A stretch of 44,054 nucleotides of DNA from JBJMHZ01 sp045807125 (GTDB lineage: Bacteria; Actinomycetota; Actinomycetes; JAWWOL01). Position numbers and translations under genes: made by a program. The stretch spans positions 1 to 44,054 of the forward strand of contig JBJMHZ010000033.1 in the NCBI GenBank assembly GCA_045807125.1. Reading direction: 5' to 3'. Below the pieces are notes generated by a model. That model was not told the DNA's origin and did not search any database. It saw only the letters and a list, made by a program, of their open reading frames with translations. Positions 1-7,363 of this stretch are shown piece by piece. Position 1 is the stretch's first letter. Every line of letters begins with the position of its first letter.

Positions 1-973
1 CGGGCGCGGCCGCCGGGGCGGCGCTGCGCGCCGGCTGCTCGGTGCGTTGCTCGGCCGGCCGCTGCCCCGTCGCCTGCGCCGCGGCGGGCTCGCCGCCGTC
101 GGCAGGTGCCTGCGCGGGCTGGGCGGCACCGCCTGCGCGGGCCGCGTCGATGACGTCCTGCTTGCGGATGCGCCCGCCCAGGCCCGAGCCGCGCACCTGC
201 GACAGATCGACGCCCTGCTCGGCGGCGAGCTTGCGGACGAGCGGCGTGACGTACGCGGCTCCCTGGCCGTCGCCGGCCGCCTGGCCCGCCGGCGGTGCCT
301 GCCTGGCCGGCTGCTGCTGGTCCGCCGCGGGTTGCTGGGCCGGTCGGCCCTGGTCGCTGCCGGCGCGGCCGGGGCCGCGGTCCTGCGAGTCCTGGGAGTC
401 CTGCTGCGGAGCCTGCTCGTCCGACGGCGCGGGAGCCGGCTCTTCGGCGGCGAGCTGCTCGCGCTGCGCGGGGCCGGCCGCGAGCTCGCCCTGCGCCTCG
501 TCGGAGCCGGGGTCGGTGGCCTGCTCCTGCGCCTGCTCGGCCGGCTGCTGGGCGCGGGCTGGCTGCTCCTCGCCGGCCGGCTCGGCCGCTGGCGCCTCCT
601 GCTGCTCGGCGTGGGGCTGCTCCTGCGCGGGCGCCTGCTCCTGCGCGGCCGCCTGCTCCTGCCCGCCGTCCGCTGCGGCCTCCTGGCCGCCGTCCGCTGC
701 GGCCTCCTGGCCGCCGTCCGCTGCGGCCTCCTGGCCGCCGTCGTCGATGACGCCCAGCTCGACGCCGACCTCGACGGTCTCGTCCTCACCGACCTTGATC
801 TCGGTCAGCACGCCAGCGGCGGGCGCCGGGATCTCGGTGTCGACCTTGTCGGTGGAGACCTCGAGCAGGGGCTCGTCGGCCTCGACCCGCTCACCGGCCT
901 TCTTCAGCCAGCGGGTGACTGTGCCCTCGGAAACGCTCTCGCCGAGGCGCGGCATGGTGACGGAGACCGGCAT
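1..973 (-). CDS. sucB: Dihydrolipoamide acyltransferase (E2) of 2-oxoglutarate/pyruvate dehydrogenase, 3'-truncated
   Basis: E2 core subunit that carries acyl groups on a lipoyl lysine; only the first 324 codons lie in the window, so the catalytic acyltransferase domain is missing. Residues 1-80 are one lipoyl domain, with the lipoylation motif TDKVDTE preceded by GTVTRWLKKAGE. A very long linker rich in Gln, Ala, Glu and Pro follows, including three copies of QEAAADGG. Then comes a peripheral-subunit-binding domain (VTPLVRKLAAEQGVDLSQVRGSGLGGRI, split here for reading). The ATG at 973 gives the MPVSVTMPRLGES start typical of actinobacterial E2; an inner ATG at 955 is less likely. It lies 54 bp downstream of lpd (E3), and both are read leftwards, so they probably share a transcript. 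Actinobacterial SucB proteins often have two lipoyl domains; only one is visible before the binding domain. Confidence 0.9.
   Translation of the reverse strand, partial: MPVSVTMPRLGESVSEGTVTRWLKKAGERVEADEPLLEVSTDKVDTEIPAPAAGVLTEIKVGEDETVEVGVELGVIDDGGQEAAADGGQEAAADGGQEAAADGGQEQAAAQEQAPAQEQPHAEQQEAPAAEPAGEEQPARAQQPAEQAQEQATDPGSDEAQGELAAGPAQREQLAAEEPAPAPSDEQAPQQDSQDSQDRGPGRAGSDQGRPAQQPAADQQQPARQAPPAGQAAGDGQGAAYVTPLVRKLAAEQGVDLSQVRGSGLGGRIRKQDVIDAARAGGAAQPAQAPADGGEPAAAQATGQRPAEQRTEQPARSAAPAAAP
662..733. repeat. Three tandem 24-bp repeats in the sucB linker
   Basis: Three back-to-back, essentially identical 24-bp units (unit begins GCCGCCGTCCGCTGCGG on the plus strand) encode three QEAAADGG octapeptides on the minus strand. 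The unit length is a multiple of three, so copy-number change would keep the reading frame. Confidence 0.9.
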
Positions 974-1027
974 GGTGGCGGCGGACCTTTCTGCGAGCGG
1001 TTCGGCTGGGCCGGGTCTGTCCCGGCC

Positions 1028-2428
1028 TCAGCCGTGGACGTGCAGCGGCTTGCCGGCGAGGGCCATGTGCGCCTCGCCGACGGCCTCCGACATCGTGGGG
1101 TGGGGGTGGATGAGCTGGGCGACCTCGGCGGGCAGCGCCTCCCAGTTGGTGATGAGCTGCGCCTCGGCGATGAGCTCGCCGACCCGGCTGCCCACCATGT
1201 GCACGCCGAGCACCGGCCCGTCCTTGGCCGCGACGACCTTCACCGCGCCGGCCGTCTGGAGGATCTGGCTGCGCCCATTGCCGGCGAGATCGTAGGTGAA
1301 TTCGACGACCTCGTAGCCGCGCTCGGCCGCCGTCTTGGCGGTGATGCCGACGGAGGCGACCTCCGGCTCGGAATAGGTGATGCGCGGGACGCCGTCGTAG
1401 TCGATCGGCGCCGGATCGAGGCCAGCGAGCTGCTCGGCGACCATGATGCCCTCGGCGAAGCCGACGTGGGCGAGCTGCAACCCCGGCCGGAGATCGCCGA
1501 TCGCGTAGACGCCGGGCACGTTGGTGCGGCAGTGCGCGTCGACCTTGACGAAGCCACGCTCGATCTCGACGCCGACCTCGTCGTAGCCCAGCCCCTCCGA
1601 GACCGGCCCGCGCCCCACGGCGACGAGCAGCAGCTCGCCCTCGACGGTCTCGCCGTTCTCGAGGCTCACCGTGACGCCGTCGTCGGAGACCTTCGCGTCG
1701 GCGAACCGGACTCCCAGCTTGAAGCCGATGCCCCGCTTGCGGAAGGCGCGCTCCAGCAGCTTCGAGCTGGACTCCTCCTCGAGGGGGAGCAGGTGAGGCA
1801 GCGCCTCGACGATCGTGACGTCGGCGCCGAACGACCGCCACACGCTGGCGAACTCGACGCCGATGACGCCGCCGCCGAGGACCACGGCGCTGGCCGGCAC
1901 GCGGTCCAGCGCGAGCGCATGCTCGCTCGCGATGATGCGCTCGCCGTCGATCTCGAGACCCGGCAGGCTGCGCGAGAACGAACCGGTGGCGAGCACGACG
2001 GCCTTGCCGGCCTCGTACCGCCGGTCACCGACCTGCACGGCGCGCGGCGAGACCAGGCGCCCCTCGCCCTCGACGACGCTGATCTGCCGGCTCTTCACCA
2101 GGCCGGTCAGCCCCTTGTAGAGCCGGCCGACGACCTTGTCCTTGTAGCTGTTGACCGCCGCCATGTCGATGCCCTCGAGCGTGGCCCGCACCCCGAAGAC
2201 CTCGCTCTCGCGGGTCTGGTCGGCGATCTCGGCGGCGTGCAGCAGCGCCTTGGTCGGGATGCATCCCCGGTGCAGGCACGTGCCGCCGACCTTGTCGCGC
2301 TCGATCAGGATGACCGACATCCCGAGCTCGGCCGCGCGCAGCGCGCATGCGTAGCCGCCGCTGCCGCCGCCGAGGATGACGACGTCTGCCGTCTCGGGCG
2401 TGCCGCCCGCTGCGCTGCCGTTGGCCAC
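1028..2428 (-). CDS. lpdA: Dihydrolipoyl dehydrogenase (E3)
   Basis: FAD-dependent E3 that reoxidises dihydrolipoamide on E2 complexes and on the glycine-cleavage H protein, passing electrons to NAD+. The 466-aa length is normal for the family. Residues 16-30 form the FAD-binding GGGSGGYACAL loop. The redox-active disulfide is C51/C56 in GGTCLHRGCIPTK. A second Rossmann motif, VVLGGGVIGVEFA, binds NAD. The C-terminal interface carries the catalytic His-Glu pair in HPHPTMSEAVGEA. The GTG at 2428 is chosen because AAGGAG lies 6-7 nt upstream and the protein then starts close to the FAD fold; the open frame runs further up to 2554 without a ribosome site. It precedes sucB in the same direction. 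Confidence 0.95.
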   Translation of the reverse strand: MANGSAAGGTPETADVVILGGGSGGYACALRAAELGMSVILIERDKVGGTCLHRGCIPTKALLHAAEIADQTRESEVFGVRATLEGIDMAAVNSYKDKVVGRLYKGLTGLVKSRQISVVEGEGRLVSPRAVQVGDRRYEAGKAVVLATGSFSRSLPGLEIDGERIIASEHALALDRVPASAVVLGGGVIGVEFASVWRSFGADVTIVEALPHLLPLEEESSSKLLERAFRKRGIGFKLGVRFADAKVSDDGVTVSLENGETVEGELLLVAVGRGPVSEGLGYDEVGVEIERGFVKVDAHCRTNVPGVYAIGDLRPGLQLAHVGFAEGIMVAEQLAGLDPAPIDYDGVPRITYSEPEVASVGITAKTAAERGYEVVEFTYDLAGNGRSQILQTAGAVKVVAAKDGPVLGVHMVGSRVGELIAEAQLITNWEALPAEVAQLIHPHPTMSEAVGEAHMALAGKPLHVHG

Positions 2429-2569
2429 GAAGTGCTCCTTCGAGCGTCGAACCCTGCCGGCGGGCCGCCTGTCGCGACGGGGCGTCGGGGCCCGCATCGC
2501 CATTCTCCCACCCGGCCACCGCACCGACGCATGCGGCCTGAGGCGGTGGTTCACCCGGCCGGGGCGCGC

Positions 2570-2604
2570 GAGAAGGGCGCCCGCTGCACGCGGGCGCCCT
2601 TCTC
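2570..2604. terminator. Perfect 15-bp hairpin, probable terminator
   Basis: GAGAAGGGCGCCCGC, a 5-nt TGCAC loop, then the exact reverse complement. It lies 70 bp past the stop of the repeat-protein gene at 2674 and before the lpd start, so it likely ends that upstream transcript. There is no T-tract, as is common for actinobacterial terminators. Confidence 0.75.
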
Positions 2605-2673
2605 GCCGTCGAGATCGCCTGGGTCGCGGAGGGCCGGTCCGACCGGCTCGATCCGTTCCGTCAGCGGCTGGGA

Positions 2674-3342
2674 TCAGCCGTGGCCGTGACCGCCCTTGTG
2701 GTGACCGCCGTGACCGCCGTGACCGCCGTGACCGTGGCTGGACCGCGACGCGTGGCCGTCGGAGCCCTGGTCCCCCTCGGAGCCCTGGTCCCCCTCGGAG
2801 CCCTGGTCGTCGCCGGGCGCCTCGGTCTCGGTGGAGTCGCCGGGCTCCTGGCCATCGCTCGCGGCGTCCTTGCCGCAGTCGCTCTGGGCCATGGCGGAGA
2901 CCGCGGCGCCGTGGTCGCGACCGGAGAGCGACTTGTCGTGCGCGATCGCGGAGACGTTGGCACCGTGGTTGCCGTCGGGGCTCGGGCAGGAGACCGATGG
3001 CGCGGGGGTCGGCGTCTCGGAGTCGCTCGGCGTGGGCTCGACCGACTCGCTCGGGTCGACCGACTCGCTCGGGTCCACCGACTCGCTCGGGTCCACCGAC
3101 TCGCTCGGATCGACCGACTCGCTCGGGTCGGGCGACTCGCTCGGGTCGGGCGACTCGCTCGGGTCGGGCGACTCGCTCGGCTCCGCGGAGTCGCTCGGGT
3201 CCGCCGACGAGATGGCGGAGTGCGCGGGGCCGTGATGGCTCACCAGCGACACGGTGGCGGCCGCCCCGCCGGTGCCGGCGGCTGCGAGACCGGCGGCGAA
3301 GGCGGCGATGAGCTTGGTGTTGAGCAGCAGTTTCTCCAGCAA
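2674..3342 (-). CDS. Secreted or wall-associated low-complexity repeat protein, function unknown
   Basis: 222-aa protein whose function I do not recognise. Residues 5-35 form a hydrophobic, Ala-rich signal or anchor segment. A stretch of about nine DPSES(V/P) hexapeptides follows (residues about 45-105), a flexible acidic, Ser-rich stalk. Next come two copies of an HGxxVSxxA motif (NHGANVSAIA and DHGAAVSAMA) flanking two Cys residues (SCPSPDG, SDCGK), then GDQGSE repeats and a His/Gly-rich tail (GHGGHGGHGGHHKGGHGHG) that could bind metal. The paired HG-VS-A motif occurs in small exported actinobacterial proteins of unknown role. The start is TTG at 3342, with GAGGAG 7 nt upstream. It is preceded by 170 bp of non-coding DNA and followed by the hairpin at 2570-2604. 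Confidence 0.7.
   Translation of the reverse strand: MLEKLLLNTKLIAAFAAGLAAAGTGGAAATVSLVSHHGPAHSAISSADPSDSAEPSESPDPSESPDPSESPDPSESVDPSESVDPSESVDPSESVDPSESVEPTPSDSETPTPAPSVSCPSPDGNHGANVSAIAHDKSLSGRDHGAAVSAMAQSDCGKDAASDGQEPGDSTETEAPGDDQGSEGDQGSEGDQGSDGHASRSSHGHGGHGGHGGHHKGGHGHG
3038..3203. repeat. Tandem 18-bp coding repeats (DPSES stalk)
   Basis: About nine imperfect 18-bp units built on GACTCGCTCGGGTC encode the DPSESV/DPSESP hexapeptides of the exported protein. Most units differ at one or two positions. The spacing is contiguous, with no spacers. Confidence 0.85.
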
Positions 3343-3516
3343 GGCGGTCTCCTCGTCCGGCGGAAGTCGCGGACCCGGGTGGATCGTGACGGGATCGCCG
3401 GTCGGTTCACCGGCGGGCTGTTCATCAGATGCGTCGCCCGCGAGGGACCGTTCGTTACACCGAGTGGTGACTCAGTGCAGTCTTTCAGCTACTTGGCGTA
3501 ACTGCACGCTCCCGGC

Positions 3517-5052
3517 TCAGCCCTCGGCGGCGATGTCCTCGGCGAGCCGGACGATGGTGCGGACGACGGCGCCGGTGCCGCCGCGCGGCGTGTAGCCCCA
3601 CGGCTCGCCCTGGTTGAAGGCGGGGCCGGCCATGTCGATGTGCGCCCATGGCGTCCCGTCGGCGACGAAGTCGGCGAGGAACAGCCCCGCGACCAGCATG
3701 CCGCCGTAGCGGTCGCCCATGTTGGCGATGTCGGCCACGTCCGAGTCGAGCGACTTGCGCAGCTCCTTGGGCAGCGGCATCGGCCAGACCAGCTCGCCAG
3801 CCTGCTCGGCCACGCCCACCAGCCGCTCGCGCAGGGCGTCGTCGTTGGCCATGACCGCCGCGGTCAGCGACCCGAGGGCGACCAGCTGCGCGCCGGTCAG
3901 CGTGGCCATGTCGACGAGGTAGTCGGGCCCGTCCTCGCAGGCCCGGACGATCGCGTCGGCGAGGATGAGCCGGCCCTCGGCGTCGGTGTTGAGCACCTCG
4001 ACCCGCTTCCCGCCGTACATGGTGAGGACGTCGGACGGGCGGATCGCGCTGCCGCTCGGCATGTTCTCCGACATGGGGGCGTAGCCGACGACGTTGACCG
4101 GCAGCCCGAGGCGCGCGATGGCGGCGGTGGCGGCGATGACCGTGGCGGCGCCGCCCATGTCGGACTTCATCCACTCCATCGCCGGGGACGGCTTGAGCGA
4201 GAGCCCGCCGGAGTCGAACGTGATGCCCTTGCCGACGAGGGCCAGCGTCTTGCGGGCCTTGGCCGGGCGGTACGACAGGCGCACCAGCCGCGGCGGGTTG
4301 GTCGAGCCCTGGCCGACGCCGAGGATGCCACCGTAGCCGCCCTTGCGGAGCGCCCGCTCGTCGAGGACCTCGACCTCGACGCCGGCGTCGCCCGCGATCT
4401 CGGCCGCCGCCTCGGCGAACTCCTTCGGGTGCAGGTCGCTCGGCGGCGTGTTGACCAGGTCGCGGCAGAGGGCGACCGCCTCGGCGATGACCTCGGCCCG
4501 GCGGGCGGCCGCCTTCACCGCGCGGTCGCGCGCGTCGGGCACGACGACGGTGATCGCCTCGACCGGCTCCTTCACCTTCGGGTTGGAGGTGGTCCGGTAG
4601 CGGGAGAAGGCGTAGTTGCCGATCAGCAGCCCCTCGCAGACGGCGGCCACCGCGGCCGTCCCGGCGCCGTTGCGGGACGCGTCCGCCGGCGCGCCGGCCA
4701 GCGTGGTCGCGACCCGTCGCACGCCGGCCAGCTCGCGGATGGCCGCACCGGCGGCCCGCCGCAGCGTCTCGTGCCGGTAGCCCGCGCCCCTGGCTGGCGC
4801 CGCGCCGAGCCCGACGGCGACGACGACGGGGGCCGCGGTGGCCCCGAGGGTGGCGACCCGCGTCACCTCGCCCTCCTCGCCGGTCGCTCCGAGCGCCGAG
4901 AGCGTCGCCACCAGGCGTCCGGTCAGCGCGGAGTCGACCGGCTCGGCGCCCGGTGGCAGCACGAGCCCCTTCGATCCCTTCGCCACCCCGATCAGGAGGG
5001 CGTCGACCTTCAGCGACTCGGGGCTCGCGTTCGAAAGCGTCAGTGTGGTCAC
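3517..5052 (-). CDS. pepA: Leucyl (cytosol) aminopeptidase, peptidase family M17
   Basis: Zinc/manganese exopeptidase that removes N-terminal residues from peptides in the cytosol. 511 aa, the usual length for M17: an N-terminal regulatory domain (residues 1 to about 180) and a C-terminal catalytic domain. The family signature NTDAEGRL is present within VLNTDAEGRLILADA, and the metal-binding GKGITFDSGG segment lies upstream of it. The GTG at 5052 is preceded by AAGGA and gives VTTLTLSNASPESLKVDAL; the open frame continues to 5631, but that part overlaps the gcvT promoter and coding region on the other strand. It corresponds to PepB (Rv2213) in the M. tuberculosis gene order. It is divergent from gcvT across a 247-bp spacer with a perfect palindrome. 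Confidence 0.93.
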   Translation of the reverse strand: MTTLTLSNASPESLKVDALLIGVAKGSKGLVLPPGAEPVDSALTGRLVATLSALGATGEEGEVTRVATLGATAAPVVVAVGLGAAPARGAGYRHETLRRAAGAAIRELAGVRRVATTLAGAPADASRNGAGTAAVAAVCEGLLIGNYAFSRYRTTSNPKVKEPVEAITVVVPDARDRAVKAAARRAEVIAEAVALCRDLVNTPPSDLHPKEFAEAAAEIAGDAGVEVEVLDERALRKGGYGGILGVGQGSTNPPRLVRLSYRPAKARKTLALVGKGITFDSGGLSLKPSPAMEWMKSDMGGAATVIAATAAIARLGLPVNVVGYAPMSENMPSGSAIRPSDVLTMYGGKRVEVLNTDAEGRLILADAIVRACEDGPDYLVDMATLTGAQLVALGSLTAAVMANDDALRERLVGVAEQAGELVWPMPLPKELRKSLDSDVADIANMGDRYGGMLVAGLFLADFVADGTPWAHIDMAGPAFNQGEPWGYTPRGGTGAVVRTIVRLAEDIAAEG

Positions 5053-5196
5053 GGTCGTCCTTCGGCGGACGCGGCGGATGCGGCGTCGTGGTGGCTGCGG
5101 GTCCGGTGCTGTGGGTGCGCTGTGGGTGCGATGCGGGCGGATGCGATGCGGTGGGCGGTGCCGTGCGGTGCGCGAGGGCTGAGCGGTACGGGCACG

Positions 5197-5216
5197 GGTG
5201 CGCCGATCGGCGCACC
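5197..5216. promoter_or_regulatory. 20-bp perfect palindrome in the pepA/gcvT divergent spacer
   Basis: GGTGCGCCGATCGGCGCACC reads identically on both strands. It lies between the divergent pepA and gcvT starts, 13 bp before a TAGTCT hexamer (5229-5234) and about 70 bp before the gcvT -10. A gapless palindrome in a divergent spacer suggests a repressor or activator operator rather than a terminator. The regulator is unknown. Confidence 0.45.
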
Positions 5217-5286
5217 GACCCGCGATGGTAGTCTGCCCGGCCCCGCGGCCCGTGGACGGGCGCGCGCTCGCATGGTGGCCGCGCGG

Positions 5287-5292
5287 TAGCCT
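5287..5292 (+). promoter_or_regulatory. -10 hexamer TAGCCT of leaderless gcvT
   Basis: TAGCCT followed by 7 nt and then the gcvT ATG. This places the transcription start at or next to the start codon and explains the missing ribosome site. Confidence 0.5.
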
Positions 5293-5299
5293 GCGCGGC

Positions 5300-6487
5300 A
5301 TGCCCGAGACCACCGAGCCCGTCGACGCCGCCGGGAGCCAGGCGGCCCCCCCGCCGTCCGCCGCAACGTCGGCCGCAACGCCCGCGGCGCCCGACGGCCT
5401 GCTGCGCTCCGCGCTGCACGACTGGCACGTGGCGCGCGGGGCCAAGATGGCCGACTTCGGCGGCTGGCACATGCCGATCGAGTACCCCGACGGCGGCGTC
5501 ATCCGCGAGCACGCCGCCGTCCGCGAGCGGGCGGGGCTGTTCGACGTGAGCCATCTCGGCAAGATCGAGGTGCGCGGCCCGGGAGCCCGCGAGCTCGTCA
5601 ACAGCTGCCTCACCAACGACCTCGGCCGCATCGGCCCCGGTCAGGCGCAGTACACCCTGTGCTGCGACGAGACCGGCGGGGTCGTCGACGACCTCATCGC
5701 CTACCTCGACTCCGACGAGCTGCTGCACCTCGTGCCCAACGCGGCCAACGCGGCCGAGGTCCTGCGCCGCTTCCAGGCGGCGGCGCCCGGCGGCGTGGAG
5801 CTGATCGACCGGCACCACGAGCTGGCCACCATCGCCGTGCAGGGACCGCGCTCGTTCGACCTGGTGGCAGCCGTCGGCCTGCCCACCGAGCTGAGCTACA
5901 TGGCGTTCGCCAGGGCCGACTGGCAGGGGGCGGAGGTCATCGTCTGCCGCACCGGCTACACCGGCGAGCGCGGCTTCGAGCTGATGCCGCCGGCCGTCGC
6001 CGCCGTCGCGCTGTGGGAGGCGCTGCTCGAAGCCGGTGCGAGCGTCGACGCGCTGCCCTGCGGTCTCGGCGCGCGCGACACGCTGCGCACCGAGATGGGC
6101 TACCCGCTGCACGGCCACGACCTGAGCCTCGACATCACCCCGGTGCAGGCCCGGCTGCGCTGGGCCGTCGGCTGGGACAAGCCGGCCTTCTGGGGCCGCG
6201 ACGCGCTCCAGCGCGAGCGCGCCGACGGGCCGCGGCGGGTGCTGTGGGGACTGGAGTCGCTCGATCGGGGCATCCCGCGCCAGCGCATGACCGTGACGAC
6301 GCCGGAGGGCGCGCCGGTCGGCGAGGTGACGAGCGGGACGTTCTCGCCGACCAGGCGCATCGGCATCGGGCTCGCGCTGCTCGACGCGTCGGTTGGCGAG
6401 GGCGACGAGGTGCGGGTCGACGTACGCGGCCGCTCGTCGGCGATGCGCGTCGTGAAGCCGCCGTTCGTGGCCGCCTCGACGAAGTAG
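5300..6487 (+). CDS. gcvT: Glycine cleavage system T protein (aminomethyltransferase)
   Basis: Tetrahydrofolate-dependent aminomethyltransferase of the glycine cleavage complex: it releases ammonia from the aminomethyl group on H protein and makes 5,10-methylene-THF. 395 aa, against about 365-375 for the family; the excess is a disordered Ala/Pro-rich N-terminus (residues 1-32). The core then begins LRSALHDWHVARGAKMADFGGWHMP. Family features include GVIREHAAVRERAGLFDVSHLGK, the TGYTGERGFEL segment, and the C-terminal beta barrel with GEVTSGTFSPT. The ATG at 5300 fits a leaderless start behind TAGCCT; longer in-frame starts lie inside the promoter region. The other glycine-cleavage genes are not adjacent. 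It converges on cobS with 18 bp between them. Confidence 0.95.
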   Translation: MPETTEPVDAAGSQAAPPPSAATSAATPAAPDGLLRSALHDWHVARGAKMADFGGWHMPIEYPDGGVIREHAAVRERAGLFDVSHLGKIEVRGPGARELVNSCLTNDLGRIGPGQAQYTLCCDETGGVVDDLIAYLDSDELLHLVPNAANAAEVLRRFQAAAPGGVELIDRHHELATIAVQGPRSFDLVAAVGLPTELSYMAFARADWQGAEVIVCRTGYTGERGFELMPPAVAAVALWEALLEAGASVDALPCGLGARDTLRTEMGYPLHGHDLSLDITPVQARLRWAVGWDKPAFWGRDALQRERADGPRRVLWGLESLDRGIPRQRMTVTTPEGAPVGEVTSGTFSPTRRIGIGLALLDASVGEGDEVRVDVRGRSSAMRVVKPPFVAASTK

Positions 6488-6501
6488 CCCCGGCTCGGGG
6501 C
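6487..6501. terminator. Short GC hairpin between convergent gcvT and cobS
   Basis: GCCCCG, a 3-nt GCT loop, then CGGGGC. This 6-bp stem begins at the last base of the gcvT stop codon and ends 5 bp before the cobS stop. It is the only candidate shared terminator for the convergent pair and is weak. Confidence 0.3.
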
Positions 6502-6505
6502 GCGG

Positions 6506-7363
6506 TCAGCGCCTCGGCGGCGCCGCGGCGAGGACGACGAGGGCGACCGCGGTGGCGACCTCGACGAGCGCGCCGAGCACGTCCCCCGTGATGCCGCCGA
6601 TCCGGCGGACGACGTGGGCCCGCACGGCGTGCGCGACGGCCACCGACCCGATCACGGCCACGGCGGCCCGGCCGGCGCCGAAGGCGCCGCCGTGGCGCCA
6701 GCCCCACGCGGCCGCCGCCACAGTGGTGGCAGCGGTGAGCGCGGCGGCGGTGCGCGCCGTCGTCGTGCCGGCCACCAGCGCGCCCAGCCCGTCCGGCCGG
6801 GCGGCGGGGGTGCGCGGCGTGCACGACCACACCACGGCCAGCCGCCCGCTCACCACGGCGACGAGGATCGCCGGCGCGCCGCTCCCGCCGGCCAGTGCGG
6901 TCGCGATAGCGGCCGTGTCGACGAGCAGCGCCAGCGCGACCGCGGCGACCCCGAACGCGCCGACGTCTGGCGCCCTCATCACCGCGAGCGCCCGCTCCGC
7001 GTCCCCGTAGCTCCCGAGGCCGTCGGCGGTGTCGGCCAGCCCGTCCAGGTGCATGCCGCGGGTGAGCAGCGCGAGGCAGCCCACGACCAGCGCCGCCGCG
7101 AGCAGGGCGCCAGGACCGCCGGGCAGGAACCAGCGCAGCGCGGCGGCGAGGCCGGCGGCGACCGCGCCGAGGCCGAGCCCGACCACCGGCGCGAGCCCCA
7201 TCGCCGTCCCCGCGACCCGGCGGTCGACCCGCCCGGGCGGCAGTGGCGCCACGGTGAGCGTGGTCAGCGCGAGCCGAAGCGCCGGGCCGCCAATTCGGGC
7301 GGGCCGGGCGGATCGAGCGGGCCGGGCGGACGGGGCGGGTCCGGCGGCGCGGTTACCGGTCAC
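6506..7363 (-). CDS. cobS: Adenosylcobinamide-GDP ribazoletransferase (cobalamin synthase)
   Basis: Membrane enzyme that joins adenosylcobinamide-GDP to alpha-ribazole(-phosphate), one of the last steps of the nucleotide-loop assembly of vitamin B12. 285 aa, mostly hydrophobic, with about six to seven membrane segments. The family motif TRGMHLDGLADTADGLGS (Asp-rich, Mg-binding) is at about residue 104, and GGITGDVLGA lies near the C-terminus. The GTG at 7363 overlaps the end of cobT by 11 bp, so the two are translationally coupled. The N-terminus has repeated Ala-Arg-Pro (PARSARPAR), a low-complexity lead. It is the last gene of the cobU-cobT-cobS operon controlled from the riboswitch at about 10 kb. 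Confidence 0.95.
   Translation of the reverse strand: MTGNRAAGPAPSARPARSARPARIGGPALRLALTTLTVAPLPPGRVDRRVAGTAMGLAPVVGLGLGAVAAGLAAALRWFLPGGPGALLAAALVVGCLALLTRGMHLDGLADTADGLGSYGDAERALAVMRAPDVGAFGVAAVALALLVDTAAIATALAGGSGAPAILVAVVSGRLAVVWSCTPRTPAARPDGLGALVAGTTTARTAAALTAATTVAAAAWGWRHGGAFGAGRAAVAVIGSVAVAHAVRAHVVRRIGGITGDVLGALVEVATAVALVVLAAAPPRR

Noticed and set aside
47..2689. 880-aa plus-strand open frame across sucB and lpd
   Set aside because: It is the reverse-strand shadow of sucB/lpd in GC-rich DNA: Arg/Leu/Asp low complexity, no domain, no ribosome site. The minus-strand frames carry clear lipoyl and FAD motifs.
3038..3203. Short direct repeats as a possible CRISPR array
   Set aside because: Units are contiguous 18-bp coding repeats with no spacers, in frame within an exported protein.
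3640..5289. 549-aa plus-strand open frame opposite pepA
   Set aside because: Antisense shadow of pepA; composition dominated by Asp/Gly/Arg/Val without any family motif.
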